Below, piece by piece: positions 1 to 5,737 of a stretch of DNA of 6,693 nucleotides. The DNA comes from Planctomycetota bacterium (GTDB lineage: Bacteria; Planctomycetota; Phycisphaerae; WQYP01). Each line of letters starts with the position of its first letter. The stretch's first letter is position 1. The position numbers and the translations under genes are program-made. A model generated the notes under the pieces. The model saw nothing but the letters and a program-made list of their open reading frames with translations. It was not told where the DNA came from and did not search any database. The stretch lies in the NCBI GenBank assembly GCA_021828935.1, contig JAJZCU010000118.1, positions 1-6,693 on the forward strand, written 5' to 3'.

Positions 1-133
1 CGAGCCCGCGCCCGACGCCGCCGCCCCATTCGGCCACGGCTATGGCCGCCTTATTACATTATCGCCAGCCGACCACGCCAGCCCCCTGGCCATGCCCAAT
101 GCCGCCATCGCGGTCGCGGATTTATTGGGCTGA
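1..133 (+). CDS. C-terminal end of an unidentified protein (5' truncated by the window edge)
   Basis: An open frame enters from the left edge and ends with TGA at 131-133, giving 43 residues. The visible end runs from EPAPDAAAPFGHGYG to HASPLAMPN and finishes AIAVADLLG. Most codons end in G or C, as in the confident genes of this window, which supports real coding. It converges on the isomerase gene, with only 25 bases between the two stop codons. I do not recognise the family: no catalytic motif, membrane segment or repeat is visible in so short a piece. An accidental open frame remains possible. Confidence 0.5.
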   Translation, partial: EPAPDAAAPFGHGYGRLITLSPADHASPLAMPNAAIAVADLLG

Positions 134-141
134 AATGGCTG

Positions 142-160
142 GCGCCGCTCGTGCGCTTTT
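142..160 (+). terminator. Weak candidate terminator after the left-edge gene
   Basis: A short GCGC/GCGC stem (142-145 with 153-156) and a seven-base loop is followed by four T residues at 157-160. It sits nine bases after the TGA of the left-edge gene and overlaps the last two bases of the opposing isomerase gene. Four base pairs is below what an efficient intrinsic terminator usually has, so this is tentative. Confidence 0.2.
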
Positions 161-1622
161 AAGCAAGCACTGTCACTTCCATGCCTAAACGTTCACAAGC
201 CGCTGACAGCGCCGCCACATGGTCGCCAAAGATGCCATGAATATGATTGCTAACATAATGTTGGCCAATCATTTCCGGCGGGCAGTTGAATCGCACGAAC
301 ATGTGCGGCCAGGTGTAGGTGGTCTGTTTGGCCAGAGTTTCCATCACATCGTGTCCAATGTCCGGCACGCTGGCACGCACCAAATGCATCTGGAAGTCCC
401 CCTTCTTTCGGGTGATGCGGCCCAACGTGATAAGTTCCGCGGGCTGGGCATAAAATTGCACGCTGGCGCCGCCGGCATTGAAGTAAAAATCAACGGCCGG
501 GTACAGCGTCACTTCGCCCCAGTTTTTTTTGTAATCTTTTGACCGGCGGCTGAACCAGGGCGCATGCTGCCCTGAGTTCACCAGGTCGTAAACATCGTGC
601 TCCACAAAGTAGTGCCGCATGTCGGCAAACAGCACCGGCGTGCCGGAAATCAGGTGCATCAACTGCATGGTCAAGGCGCCATTGCTGTCACATTCCGTGG
701 CGCAAATCAGCGGCTTTTTCTTGGGTTGTTCCCAATCGGCGGTGTCGTTAAGCAATGCTTCAGGAATGTCCGCAATACACATTTCGGGTATTTCAGTCAT
801 GTCCAGTTGGCCGGTTAAGCCGCAGAAATCAATGCCTTCATCGCGGCAGAAGTCTTTCATCGCCAGGTAAAGCCGCACCTGCCGGGCCAGCGTTCCGTTT
901 GGACCGGGCGTAAGTTTCCTACCATCAAATTTTATTTCTTTACAGACGTCGCCCAGCCATTCCAGGCCGGCGTTTACGCGTTTTGCGTCGATCTTTTTTG
1001 CCAATTCCCACAGCCACAATTGCCCGCGATGCACCACATGCACCCCGAATTGCCGCATCCACTGGCTTTCATCCACATGGCCGGTGTACATGCCCATGGA
1101 TGGCCCATCGAAACGGCCGTACCGCATGCCGTGCAAAGCGTCAGCGGCGGCGATGCCTTTCTGCCGCCCCTGGGGGTTGGCGTCGTGCAACCATTGATCA
1201 AACGCGGCGCCCACGCGGGGGTCCGCCAAGTCGCCAAGGGCCCGGGAGAAAGGGCGACCGATTTCCGCCATGCTGCCGGCGCTGGCAAAATAGGCCACCC
1301 AGCCGGGGTAGGAAGGGTTCAGCACGCCGTACAGCATGATGGGCACGGACGGGGCAAAGCGAATCGCCGCCTGCGCTGTGAGGTCGGGATAGCTCCATAT
1401 GGCGAAATTAAACACCACCGCCTGCACGCCAGCCTTGATAAGTTTGGCGCATTGGCTGTTCACCGTTTCATGGTTCCAAACCACCACCGTGGCGGGGACG
1501 ACCTCGTGACCTTTCTCTTTTAAGAAATCAGCCAGATTTTTCTGAAATCGCAGGCAGTCCTTGGTGGCCGCTTCAGTGACGCGCTGCCGACCGTCGCCGA
1601 AGGTGATAATTCCAATTTTCAC
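159..1622 (-). CDS. L-fucose/L-arabinose isomerase-superfamily protein
   Basis: A predicted cytoplasmic sugar isomerase of 487 residues, resembling the FucI/AraA fold. This family uses a divalent metal, usually Mn2+, to interconvert an aldose and its ketose. FucI of E. coli binds metal through a Glu, an Asp and a C-terminal His. Plausible equivalents here are E310 in ATECDSNGA, D334 in VLFADMRHYF and H460 in SNHIHGIFGD; this assignment is by pattern, not alignment. The N-terminus (MKIGIITFGDGR) looks like the first strand of the Rossmann-like N-terminal domain. The protein is near AraA size and shorter than FucI (about 590 residues). The start is GTG at 1620-1622, chosen because GGAG lies six bases upstream and no in-frame ATG is nearby. 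A run of eight A residues encodes K365-N367. A terminator separates the gene from its upstream neighbours, so it is probably monocistronic. Exact substrate (fucose, arabinose or another sugar) is not determinable; some superfamily members are annotated only as 'isomerase family'. Confidence 0.88.
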   Translation of the reverse strand: MKIGIITFGDGRQRVTEAATKDCLRFQKNLADFLKEKGHEVVPATVVVWNHETVNSQCAKLIKAGVQAVVFNFAIWSYPDLTAQAAIRFAPSVPIMLYGVLNPSYPGWVAYFASAGSMAEIGRPFSRALGDLADPRVGAAFDQWLHDANPQGRQKGIAAADALHGMRYGRFDGPSMGMYTGHVDESQWMRQFGVHVVHRGQLWLWELAKKIDAKRVNAGLEWLGDVCKEIKFDGRKLTPGPNGTLARQVRLYLAMKDFCRDEGIDFCGLTGQLDMTEIPEMCIADIPEALLNDTADWEQPKKKPLICATECDSNGALTMQLMHLISGTPVLFADMRHYFVEHDVYDLVNSGQHAPWFSRRSKDYKKNWGEVTLYPAVDFYFNAGGASVQFYAQPAELITLGRITRKKGDFQMHLVRASVPDIGHDVMETLAKQTTYTWPHMFVRFNCPPEMIGQHYVSNHIHGIFGDHVAALSAACERLGMEVTVLA

Positions 1623-1628
1623 GATGCG

Positions 1629-1632
1629 CTCC
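1629..1632 (-). promoter_or_regulatory. Ribosome binding site fixing the GTG start of the isomerase
   Basis: On the minus strand GGAG is followed by six bases (CGCATC) and then GTG. This spacing is ideal for a Shine-Dalgarno site, and it is the reason for accepting a GTG start. Confidence 0.75.
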
Positions 1633-1657
1633 GCTTGGCTGAAGATATCAGGCCGGA

Positions 1658-1686
1658 ATCATGGCGGACAACGCTCATCGCGTCAA
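1658..1686 (-). promoter_or_regulatory. Sigma-70-like promoter candidate for the isomerase gene
   Basis: The minus strand reads TTGACG (plus 1681-1686, five of six matches to TTGACA), a 17-base spacer, then CATGAT (plus 1658-1663, four of six matches to TATAAT). Transcription would begin near 1651, leaving a leader of about 29 bases with the GGAG site inside it. The -35 box overlaps the two end bases of the T-rich tail of the upstream terminator. It is inferred from pattern and position only. Confidence 0.5.
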
Positions 1687-1717
1687 ATAAAAAGCCCGGG
1701 GCGCAAGGGCCTCGGGC
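1685..1717 (-). terminator. Intrinsic terminator of the lipoprotein genes
   Basis: On the minus strand GCCCGAGG (plus 1710-1717) pairs with CCCCGGGC (plus 1694-1701), with one internal mismatch and an eight-base loop. The tract TTTTTATTT (plus 1685-1693) follows at once. It lies 43 bases past the TAA of the 69-residue lipoprotein, the expected place for a rho-independent terminator, and it insulates the isomerase gene downstream. Confidence 0.85.
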
Positions 1718-1760
1718 AAGGGAAGGAGACACATTAAAGGACCACTCAAGGCTTGGCGAT

Positions 1761-1970
1761 TTATTGCGCCGGCATCTTGCTCTTGGTCTTTTTCACTGTC
1801 GTTGTGCCATTGTTGTGTTGCGTGACAGTTTCCTTTTTCTTGGTGGTGCCGTTCGGTCCACTGGTGGTGGTTGACTGAACCGCCCTGTGCCCGTTGTGGC
1901 AGCCGGCAAGCACCAGCCCTGGCGCCGCAACGCCAAGAGCCAGCATGAGAGTGCTTACACGCATCTTCAT
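1761..1970 (-). CDS. Small putative lipoprotein, Thr/Lys-rich (69 aa)
   Basis: Residues 1-24 form a typical lipoprotein signal peptide: positive MKMR, a hydrophobic core, and the lipobox LAGC with C24 as the predicted lipidated residue. The mature part is only about 46 residues, hydrophilic and low in complexity, rich in Thr, Lys, Gly and Asn. It contains two loosely repeated segments, NGTTKKKET and NGTTTVKKTK, so it may be a short flexible tether or envelope-surface peptide. No enzymatic domain is possible at this size. The ATG at 1968-1970 is supported by GAGG (plus 1977-1980) six bases upstream. It is followed by a strong terminator and preceded, 75 bases upstream, by a second small lipoprotein in the same direction, suggesting one transcript. 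I do not recognise the family; the function is unknown. Confidence 0.75.
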   Translation of the reverse strand: MKMRVSTLMLALGVAAPGLVLAGCHNGHRAVQSTTTSGPNGTTKKKETVTQHNNGTTTVKKTKSKMPAQ

Positions 1971-2004
1971 AAATCCCCTCGGATAAAAAGCAAGGCGAGC
2001 CTGG

Positions 2005-2025
2005 CCGACGGTTACAAACCGCCGG
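2005..2025 (-). other. Hairpin between the two lipoprotein genes
   Basis: On the minus strand CCGGCGGTT (plus 2017-2025) and AACCGTCGG (plus 2005-2013) form a nine-base-pair stem with one G-U wobble and a three-base loop. In plus-strand RNA the wobble becomes an A-C mismatch, so the structure favours the minus-strand transcript. The nearest T run (plus 1984-1988) is about 16 bases past the stem, so this is not a canonical intrinsic terminator. It may be a processing or stability element, or a leaky attenuator that lowers expression of the downstream lipoprotein. Confidence 0.45.
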
Positions 2026-2045
2026 AGCCGCCCGTGTTGTTTTTG

Positions 2046-2399
2046 TTAATGGTTATTCATATTGTTGCCCATGTTGTTGTCACCGCCATTCGATCCGCCA
2101 TGGTCGCCCTGGTTGTTATTCATTCCGCCGCGGCCGCCGTTATTCATGTCGTTCCCGCCGCCCATTTGCCGGCCGTTCATGTAGGCGCCACCGCCGTAGC
2201 CACCGCCATAGTTCCGTCCGCCGTTGCCATCGTAGGCGTGGGTGCTGCCGGTGTGGTTGTCGTTGCCAACCCACGGGCTGGATTGCTGATAACCGGAGCG
2301 ACCGTATCGATAGCCGGAACGATGCTCAGCACAGCCGCCCATGGCCATTAGCATAACCAAACCCGCTGATAAAGCAATTGCAGATTGAACACGAATCAT
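2046..2399 (-). CDS. Putative Gly/Asn/Met-rich lipoprotein (117 aa)
   Basis: The chosen start, ATG at 2397-2399, has GGAGG eight bases upstream and opens directly into an export signal: MIRV, then a hydrophobic stretch to A19, then MGGC with C23 as the predicted lipidated cysteine. The -3 position is Met, so the lipobox is imperfect and the lipoprotein call is likely rather than certain. The mature 95 residues are low in complexity: first a Tyr/Ser/Arg/Gly section (HRSGYRYGRSGYQQS), then a Gly-Tyr section (YGGGYGGGAY), then a tail of Gly, Asn, Met, Asp and His ending MGNNMNNH. No folded domain is apparent, and it is probably disordered and envelope-located. The frame stays open upstream to 2504, but that stretch lies before the binding site and does not look like signal peptide. 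A 69-residue lipoprotein follows. Family unrecognised; function unknown. Confidence 0.72.
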   Translation of the reverse strand: MIRVQSAIALSAGLVMLMAMGGCAEHRSGYRYGRSGYQQSSPWVGNDNHTGSTHAYDGNGGRNYGGGYGGGAYMNGRQMGGGNDMNNGGRGGMNNNQGDHGGSNGGDNNMGNNMNNH

Positions 2400-2407
2400 G
2401 ACCGATG

Positions 2408-2412
2408 CCTCC
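2408..2412 (-). promoter_or_regulatory. Ribosome binding site fixing the start of the Gly/Asn-rich lipoprotein
   Basis: GGAGG on the minus strand, eight bases before ATG at 2397-2399. It favours the internal ATG, which starts the signal peptide, over an upstream start that would add 35 residues. Confidence 0.75.
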
Positions 2413-2544
2413 GCCGGAGCCAGTGTTATTGCGACAGCCAAACAGCGGCTGCACCTCATGGGAGCATAGAAACAAAGGCCGTGCCCAAACGGCAAACGCC
2501 CCACATCGGGCTCTAATAGCCTAGCAGAGCTACATTTTAAGTCC

Positions 2545-2550
2545 TATAAT
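2545..2550 (+). promoter_or_regulatory. Upstream TATAAT in the divergent intergenic region
   Basis: A second perfect TATAAT lies in the AT-richer part of the 267-base gap between the lipoprotein and pseudouridine synthase genes. No convincing -35 hexamer is visible 16 to 18 bases upstream. If active it would give the synthase a leader of about 110 bases. I see no other convincing element in 2400-2666, and no clear promoter for the minus-strand lipoproteins. Confidence 0.25.
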
Positions 2551-2654
2551 TCTCGCAATCGCGACAAAAATGGTAACGCTGCGACCAATTGCGCCATTTT
2601 GGCCGCTTTTCAATGGTCCCCTTAAACACCCACGCGTGCGACGCCCGTTTGCCG

Positions 2655-2660
2655 TATAAT
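2655..2660 (+). promoter_or_regulatory. -10 element of the pseudouridine synthase gene (likely leaderless transcript)
   Basis: TATAAT matches the sigma-70 -10 consensus at all six positions and ends six bases before ATG at 2667. A transcript started at the usual distance would begin at or within a base or two of the A of that ATG, so the mRNA would have no leader. The absence of any Shine-Dalgarno site before this ATG agrees. No good -35 box is visible at 16 to 18 bases (about 2631-2637). Confidence 0.55.
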
Positions 2661-2666
2661 GCCCAA

Positions 2667-3809
2667 ATGAACACAGCCTTACCCATGAAAACCTTTCCGC
2701 CAGAAGCCGCCGAGTTCTCCATGGGCGACCCAGTTTCTCCCGACGCAAGTTTGTCGCCGCCGCCGGCCGAACTTGATCTGGAAGACCAGGACCAGGCGAT
2801 TCGCGAAACCTATGTGATTCATCACGATCTGCAAAAGCGCGCCGACCTGTACCTGCGCGACCGCCTGCCGGATTACTCCCGCGCGGCGCTACAGAAACTT
2901 ATTAAGGCCGACGCACTGCGCGTCAACGGCCGCATTGCCAAGGCCAGCACGGTGCTGCGGTCCGGAGACGTGGTGGAAATTCTGCTGCCGCCGCGCCCAC
3001 CCGACGCCGCCCTTCCCGAAAATATACCGCTGGATATTGTTTACGAAGATGATCAATTTCTGGCCGTGAACAAACAGGCCGGTCTGATCGTTCATCCCGC
3101 CCGCGGCCACTGGAGCGGCACGCTGATCAACGCCCTGCTATATCACGGCCAAAAAACCGCCGGCACGCTTTCCACAGGCAGCGACCCGTGGCGTCCGGGC
3201 ATCATTCACCGCCTGGACCGCGAAACCACCGGCCTTATTTTAATTGCTAAAACCGATGAGGCCCACTGGCGGCTGGCCGGGCAGTTTGAGCGGCGCACCA
3301 TTCAAAAAACTTATCTGGCCATCGTGCATGGCGAACCCGCGCTGGACAACGACTTAATTGACGCCCCGCTGGCGGTGCATCCTCATGTACGCGAAAAATA
3401 TGCCGTCCGGCGTGACATCGGCAAACCGGCGCAAACCGTTTTCCATGTGGCGCGACGGTTCGGTGATTACGCGCTGCTTGAAATGAAACCCAAAACCGGC
3501 CGCACGCATCAACTGCGCGTCCACGCCCAGGCCATGAACCACCCCATGGTGGGCGATACCATGTACGGCGGTCGGGAAATAACGATTACGGATATTACGC
3601 ACCGCCCGTCCGCGCGGACCGATCCGCTGATTCAACGGCAGGCCCTGCACGCCCATCGTTTGCAATTTGTACATCCCACCAAGTTTCACCGCATGACCCT
3701 GGAAGCCCCCCCGCCCGACGACATGGCCCTGCTGCTGGAATATCTGGAGAATACGCGCGGCATCCTGACGCCGCGCCCAAAGCGCGAAGCGGTTCCAGCG
3801 CGTCGGTAG
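2667..3809 (+). CDS. RluA/RluD-family 23S rRNA pseudouridine synthase
   Basis: It converts specific uridines in RNA, most likely 23S rRNA, to pseudouridine during ribosome assembly. From M1 at 2667 it has 380 residues. Residues about 1-45 are an acidic, proline-rich tail of unknown role. Residues about 56-106 form an S4 RNA-binding domain (QKRADLYLRDRLPDYSRAAL and LRVNGRI). The catalytic domain follows: the family signature IIHRLDRETTGL carries the catalytic aspartate at D184, and GRTHQLRVHAQ starts at residue 278, followed by NHPMVGD. S4 plus catalytic domain matches RluD and RluC; which target uridines it modifies cannot be told. The open frame begins with TTG at 2589, but the extra 26 residues look non-coding and cross the TATAAT. 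ATG codons at 2685 and 2721 are alternatives, also without a ribosome binding site. The gene diverges from the lipoproteins and converges on the isomerase-kinase operon. Confidence 0.93.
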   Translation: MNTALPMKTFPPEAAEFSMGDPVSPDASLSPPPAELDLEDQDQAIRETYVIHHDLQKRADLYLRDRLPDYSRAALQKLIKADALRVNGRIAKASTVLRSGDVVEILLPPRPPDAALPENIPLDIVYEDDQFLAVNKQAGLIVHPARGHWSGTLINALLYHGQKTAGTLSTGSDPWRPGIIHRLDRETTGLILIAKTDEAHWRLAGQFERRTIQKTYLAIVHGEPALDNDLIDAPLAVHPHVREKYAVRRDIGKPAQTVFHVARRFGDYALLEMKPKTGRTHQLRVHAQAMNHPMVGDTMYGGREITITDITHRPSARTDPLIQRQALHAHRLQFVHPTKFHRMTLEAPPPDDMALLLEYLENTRGILTPRPKREAVPARR

Positions 3810-3854
3810 CCCTTGGTCCGCGGCCCTTCGCGGCCGAAACCCGTGAACCAGGGC
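3809..3854 (+). terminator. Long hairpin after the pseudouridine synthase, possible terminator
   Basis: GCCCTTGGT (3809-3817) pairs with ACCAGGGC (3847-3854) with one bulged T. Inside, CGGCC (3821-3825) pairs with GGCCG (3832-3836) around a six-base loop. It starts at the last base of the TAG stop and lies between two convergent genes, the usual place for a (bidirectional) terminator. There is no T run after it, so it may work with Rho or simply block RNA decay. Confidence 0.4.
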
Positions 3855-3892
3855 CCGGAACGCCCCGTGGCCGCCCGCGGCGTTGCATGTCG

Positions 3893-3913
3893 CTGCTGAG
3901 TGCATGTCAGCAG
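3893..3913 (-). terminator. Small hairpin just past the phosphomannose isomerase stop
   Basis: CTGCTGA (3893-3899) and TCAGCAG (3907-3913) form a perfect seven-base-pair stem with a seven-base loop, two bases past the TAG of the minus-strand gene. There is no T tract on the minus strand. It could help to end or stabilise the operon transcript; the evidence is structural only. Confidence 0.3.
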
Positions 3914-3914
3914 G

Positions 3915-5714
3915 CTATTCCCGGACAAACGCCTTCACCGTGGCGCACGGCTGGTCTTCACAGCCGTCAACCGGGCGAATCACATACGGCCCCGCGCGGG
4001 CGGGTACGACAAACGTTTCTGCATAATGAATGGCCATTGGCGCAAAAGCATGGTCCGGGCTTTCCACCACGGCTTCCCGCCCCTGCACCAGGTTTAGCAC
4101 CTGCACCGTTGGCATGGCCGGGTGCGGCGTGGGCCCGGTGAACCAGTGCCGTCGGGTCTCAATAAACTGCGATGCGTGCAGTCCGGTGCGTTCTTCGCGC
4201 CAGCCCGGCCCGGCGGCCAGAGGCTGCAGATTGTTAATTAAGTGCTCATGCACCCAGTCCTTGTCGCGCTGCCATTGCAGCACCTGTTCCCCGCGATCAA
4301 CGTTCAGTGGCCGCGGCAGGCCGTCGAGGCCCAGGCGCCCCCAATCCCACAATTTGAAGGTGAAAATATAGGGCGTGGCGCTGATCTCCAAAACCATGGT
4401 TTCGGCGCCTGAACAGTGAATGGTGCCCGCCGGTATTAAAAAATGATCGTGCTTTTTGGCAGGCCAGCGATTTACGAATTGTTCCGCCGAAAATCCGACT
4501 GCCCCAGGCGCCCGCTGCGCCATACGCAGCGCACGCAGCATGGCAGCGCGATCCACTGCTTCCTTGAAACCCAGAAACACCGCGCCGGCCGGCCCGGCGT
4601 CCAGCATGTAATAACTTTCGTCCTGCGTGTATCCCAGACCGAAATGTCGTCGCGCAAAATCCTCAGTGGGATGCACCTGCAGGCTCAGGTTGCCGCCGCC
4701 CATGGTGTCCAGCAGGTCGAAGCGAATCGGAAATTCGGCGCCGAACCGCCGGTGGACCGACGATCCGAGCAGTTCTTCGGGCTGGTAAAAAACCAGATTA
4801 AGGGCGGGGATTTCCACCAGCGCGCCGGAAAAATCCAACAACAAACTGTTTTCTTCAGGAACACAGTCGAAGCACCAGCCGTAGTTTGTTTCGCGCGGGT
4901 CCAGTCCGCACACGCGCTTCATCCACTGCCCGCCCCACGGCGCCGGGTCAAAGAATGGGATTAAACGGAACGGCCGCGAACATAGCTCGCCGAGGGTTTT
5001 CCGCAGGGCATTGCCGGTGATAAGTTTTGGGTCCGCCGGCACAGTGGTGTCCAACAGGTAGTCCCACCGGGCCATGGTGTCGCGCTTGATCCCGTCACAG
5101 ATGCGCCAGTCCGCGAAGAACGACCGTTTATACGCCAGGCTCGCCCGCGTTTCCCGCGTTGCCAGACCTAGATTACCAACCTCCCCGCGCCGTTGCCGCA
5201 GTTGGCCCTCCCAACGCGGCATGTCCGCATAAATTAATATATTTGCGGGTCCGTCGGCGTCTTTCGCAATGATCCAGGCGCCCGGCCCGTACACGATGAC
5301 CAGGCCATCCGCCCCGCTCATGCGACGGCGCATGTCATTCAATAATTCCGCGTCCAACAGTTGCTCCATCGACAGCGGCGCATAAACGCCGAACAAAGGG
5401 TCTTCTCCGCCCAGAAACGGCGCCATGAGTGCGTTGATGCGGTCTTCCGGAAGAAAAATATCCCGCGTAAACAACCAATGCGCCCCGGGCAGTCCCGCCT
5501 TTAATCCATGAACAACCTCCGCATCATGCAGGCCCGTATAGGTTTCCACAATCAAACGGGCGCACGGTCCTTTGCCGCCGCATCGACGCGCCGCCGCCCC
5601 GATTTCCTCGGCAATTTCCGCCCAGCCGCGCCGGATTTGGTCCCGCCCGCCGGCCGCAATCTTCGGAAACCGGTCGTAATTGCGAACTTTGTTTTCCAAC
5701 GTATTGACAATCAT
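3915..5714 (-). CDS. Class I mannose-6-phosphate isomerase-like protein with N-terminal extension (599 aa)
   Basis: A cupin-type, zinc-dependent enzyme expected to interconvert mannose-6-phosphate and fructose-6-phosphate in the cytoplasm. Residues from about 255 carry the type I signature: PWGGQWMK at 259-266, SLQVHPTED with Q346 and H348, DESYYML with E366, and IPAGTIHCSG with H433. These are good equivalents of the Gln-His-Glu-His zinc ligands known in the family. A C-terminal beta-rich region follows. Residues 1-240 are an extension absent from ordinary enzymes (about 300-400 residues); it includes ARLIVETYTGLHDAE and YKRSFFADWRICDG. No intact Walker A motif is visible in it. Similar long class I isomerases are known to me, but the extension's role is not clear. 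The ATG has GGAGG nine bases upstream and overlaps the kinase stop by four bases. True substrate could be another sugar phosphate. Confidence 0.87.
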   Translation of the reverse strand: MIVNTLENKVRNYDRFPKIAAGGRDQIRRGWAEIAEEIGAAARRCGGKGPCARLIVETYTGLHDAEVVHGLKAGLPGAHWLFTRDIFLPEDRINALMAPFLGGEDPLFGVYAPLSMEQLLDAELLNDMRRRMSGADGLVIVYGPGAWIIAKDADGPANILIYADMPRWEGQLRQRRGEVGNLGLATRETRASLAYKRSFFADWRICDGIKRDTMARWDYLLDTTVPADPKLITGNALRKTLGELCSRPFRLIPFFDPAPWGGQWMKRVCGLDPRETNYGWCFDCVPEENSLLLDFSGALVEIPALNLVFYQPEELLGSSVHRRFGAEFPIRFDLLDTMGGGNLSLQVHPTEDFARRHFGLGYTQDESYYMLDAGPAGAVFLGFKEAVDRAAMLRALRMAQRAPGAVGFSAEQFVNRWPAKKHDHFLIPAGTIHCSGAETMVLEISATPYIFTFKLWDWGRLGLDGLPRPLNVDRGEQVLQWQRDKDWVHEHLINNLQPLAAGPGWREERTGLHASQFIETRRHWFTGPTPHPAMPTVQVLNLVQGREAVVESPDHAFAPMAIHYAETFVVPARAGPYVIRPVDGCEDQPCATVKAFVRE

Positions 5715-5737
5715 GGAGAGTTTCCTCCGCCCGTTGG
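5696..5737 (-). repeat. Inverted repeat enclosing the isomerase start codon and ribosome binding site
   Basis: CCAACG (5696-5701) and CGTTGG (5732-5737) are perfect inverse complements flanking both GGAGG (5724-5728) and the ATG (5712-5714). Inside, on the minus strand, GGAG can pair with CTCC, which lies just before the ATG. Such folding would hide the ribosome binding site until ribosomes finishing the kinase open it, fitting translational coupling. It is short, so chance is possible. Confidence 0.3.

Noticed and set aside
1020..1523. A 167-residue open frame on the plus strand
   Set aside because: It is antisense to the sugar isomerase and shows His/Arg/Gly-rich composition typical of shadow frames.
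1635..1874. A 79-residue plus-strand frame across the terminator
   Set aside because: It crosses the intrinsic terminator and the reverse of the small lipoprotein, without motif or ribosome binding site.
1887..2351. A 154-residue Val/Ala/Ile-rich plus-strand frame resembling membrane segments
   Set aside because: It is the complement of the Gly/Asn-rich lipoprotein: Asn and Gly codons read in reverse give Val, Ile and Ala. The minus-strand gene has a proper ribosome binding site and signal peptide.
2400..2504. Extending the Gly/Asn-rich lipoprotein by 35 residues upstream
   Set aside because: It would bury the signal peptide inside the protein and place GGAGG within the coding region.
2589..2666. 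N-terminal extension of the pseudouridine synthase to a TTG at 2589
   Set aside because: The added residues look random, no ribosome binding site precedes them, and the region contains the perfect -10 element just before ATG 2667.
3354..3905. A 183-residue open frame on the minus strand
   Set aside because: It lies opposite the pseudouridine synthase, whose motifs are unmistakable, and has no ribosome binding site or family features. It is an antisense artefact of GC-rich codon bias.
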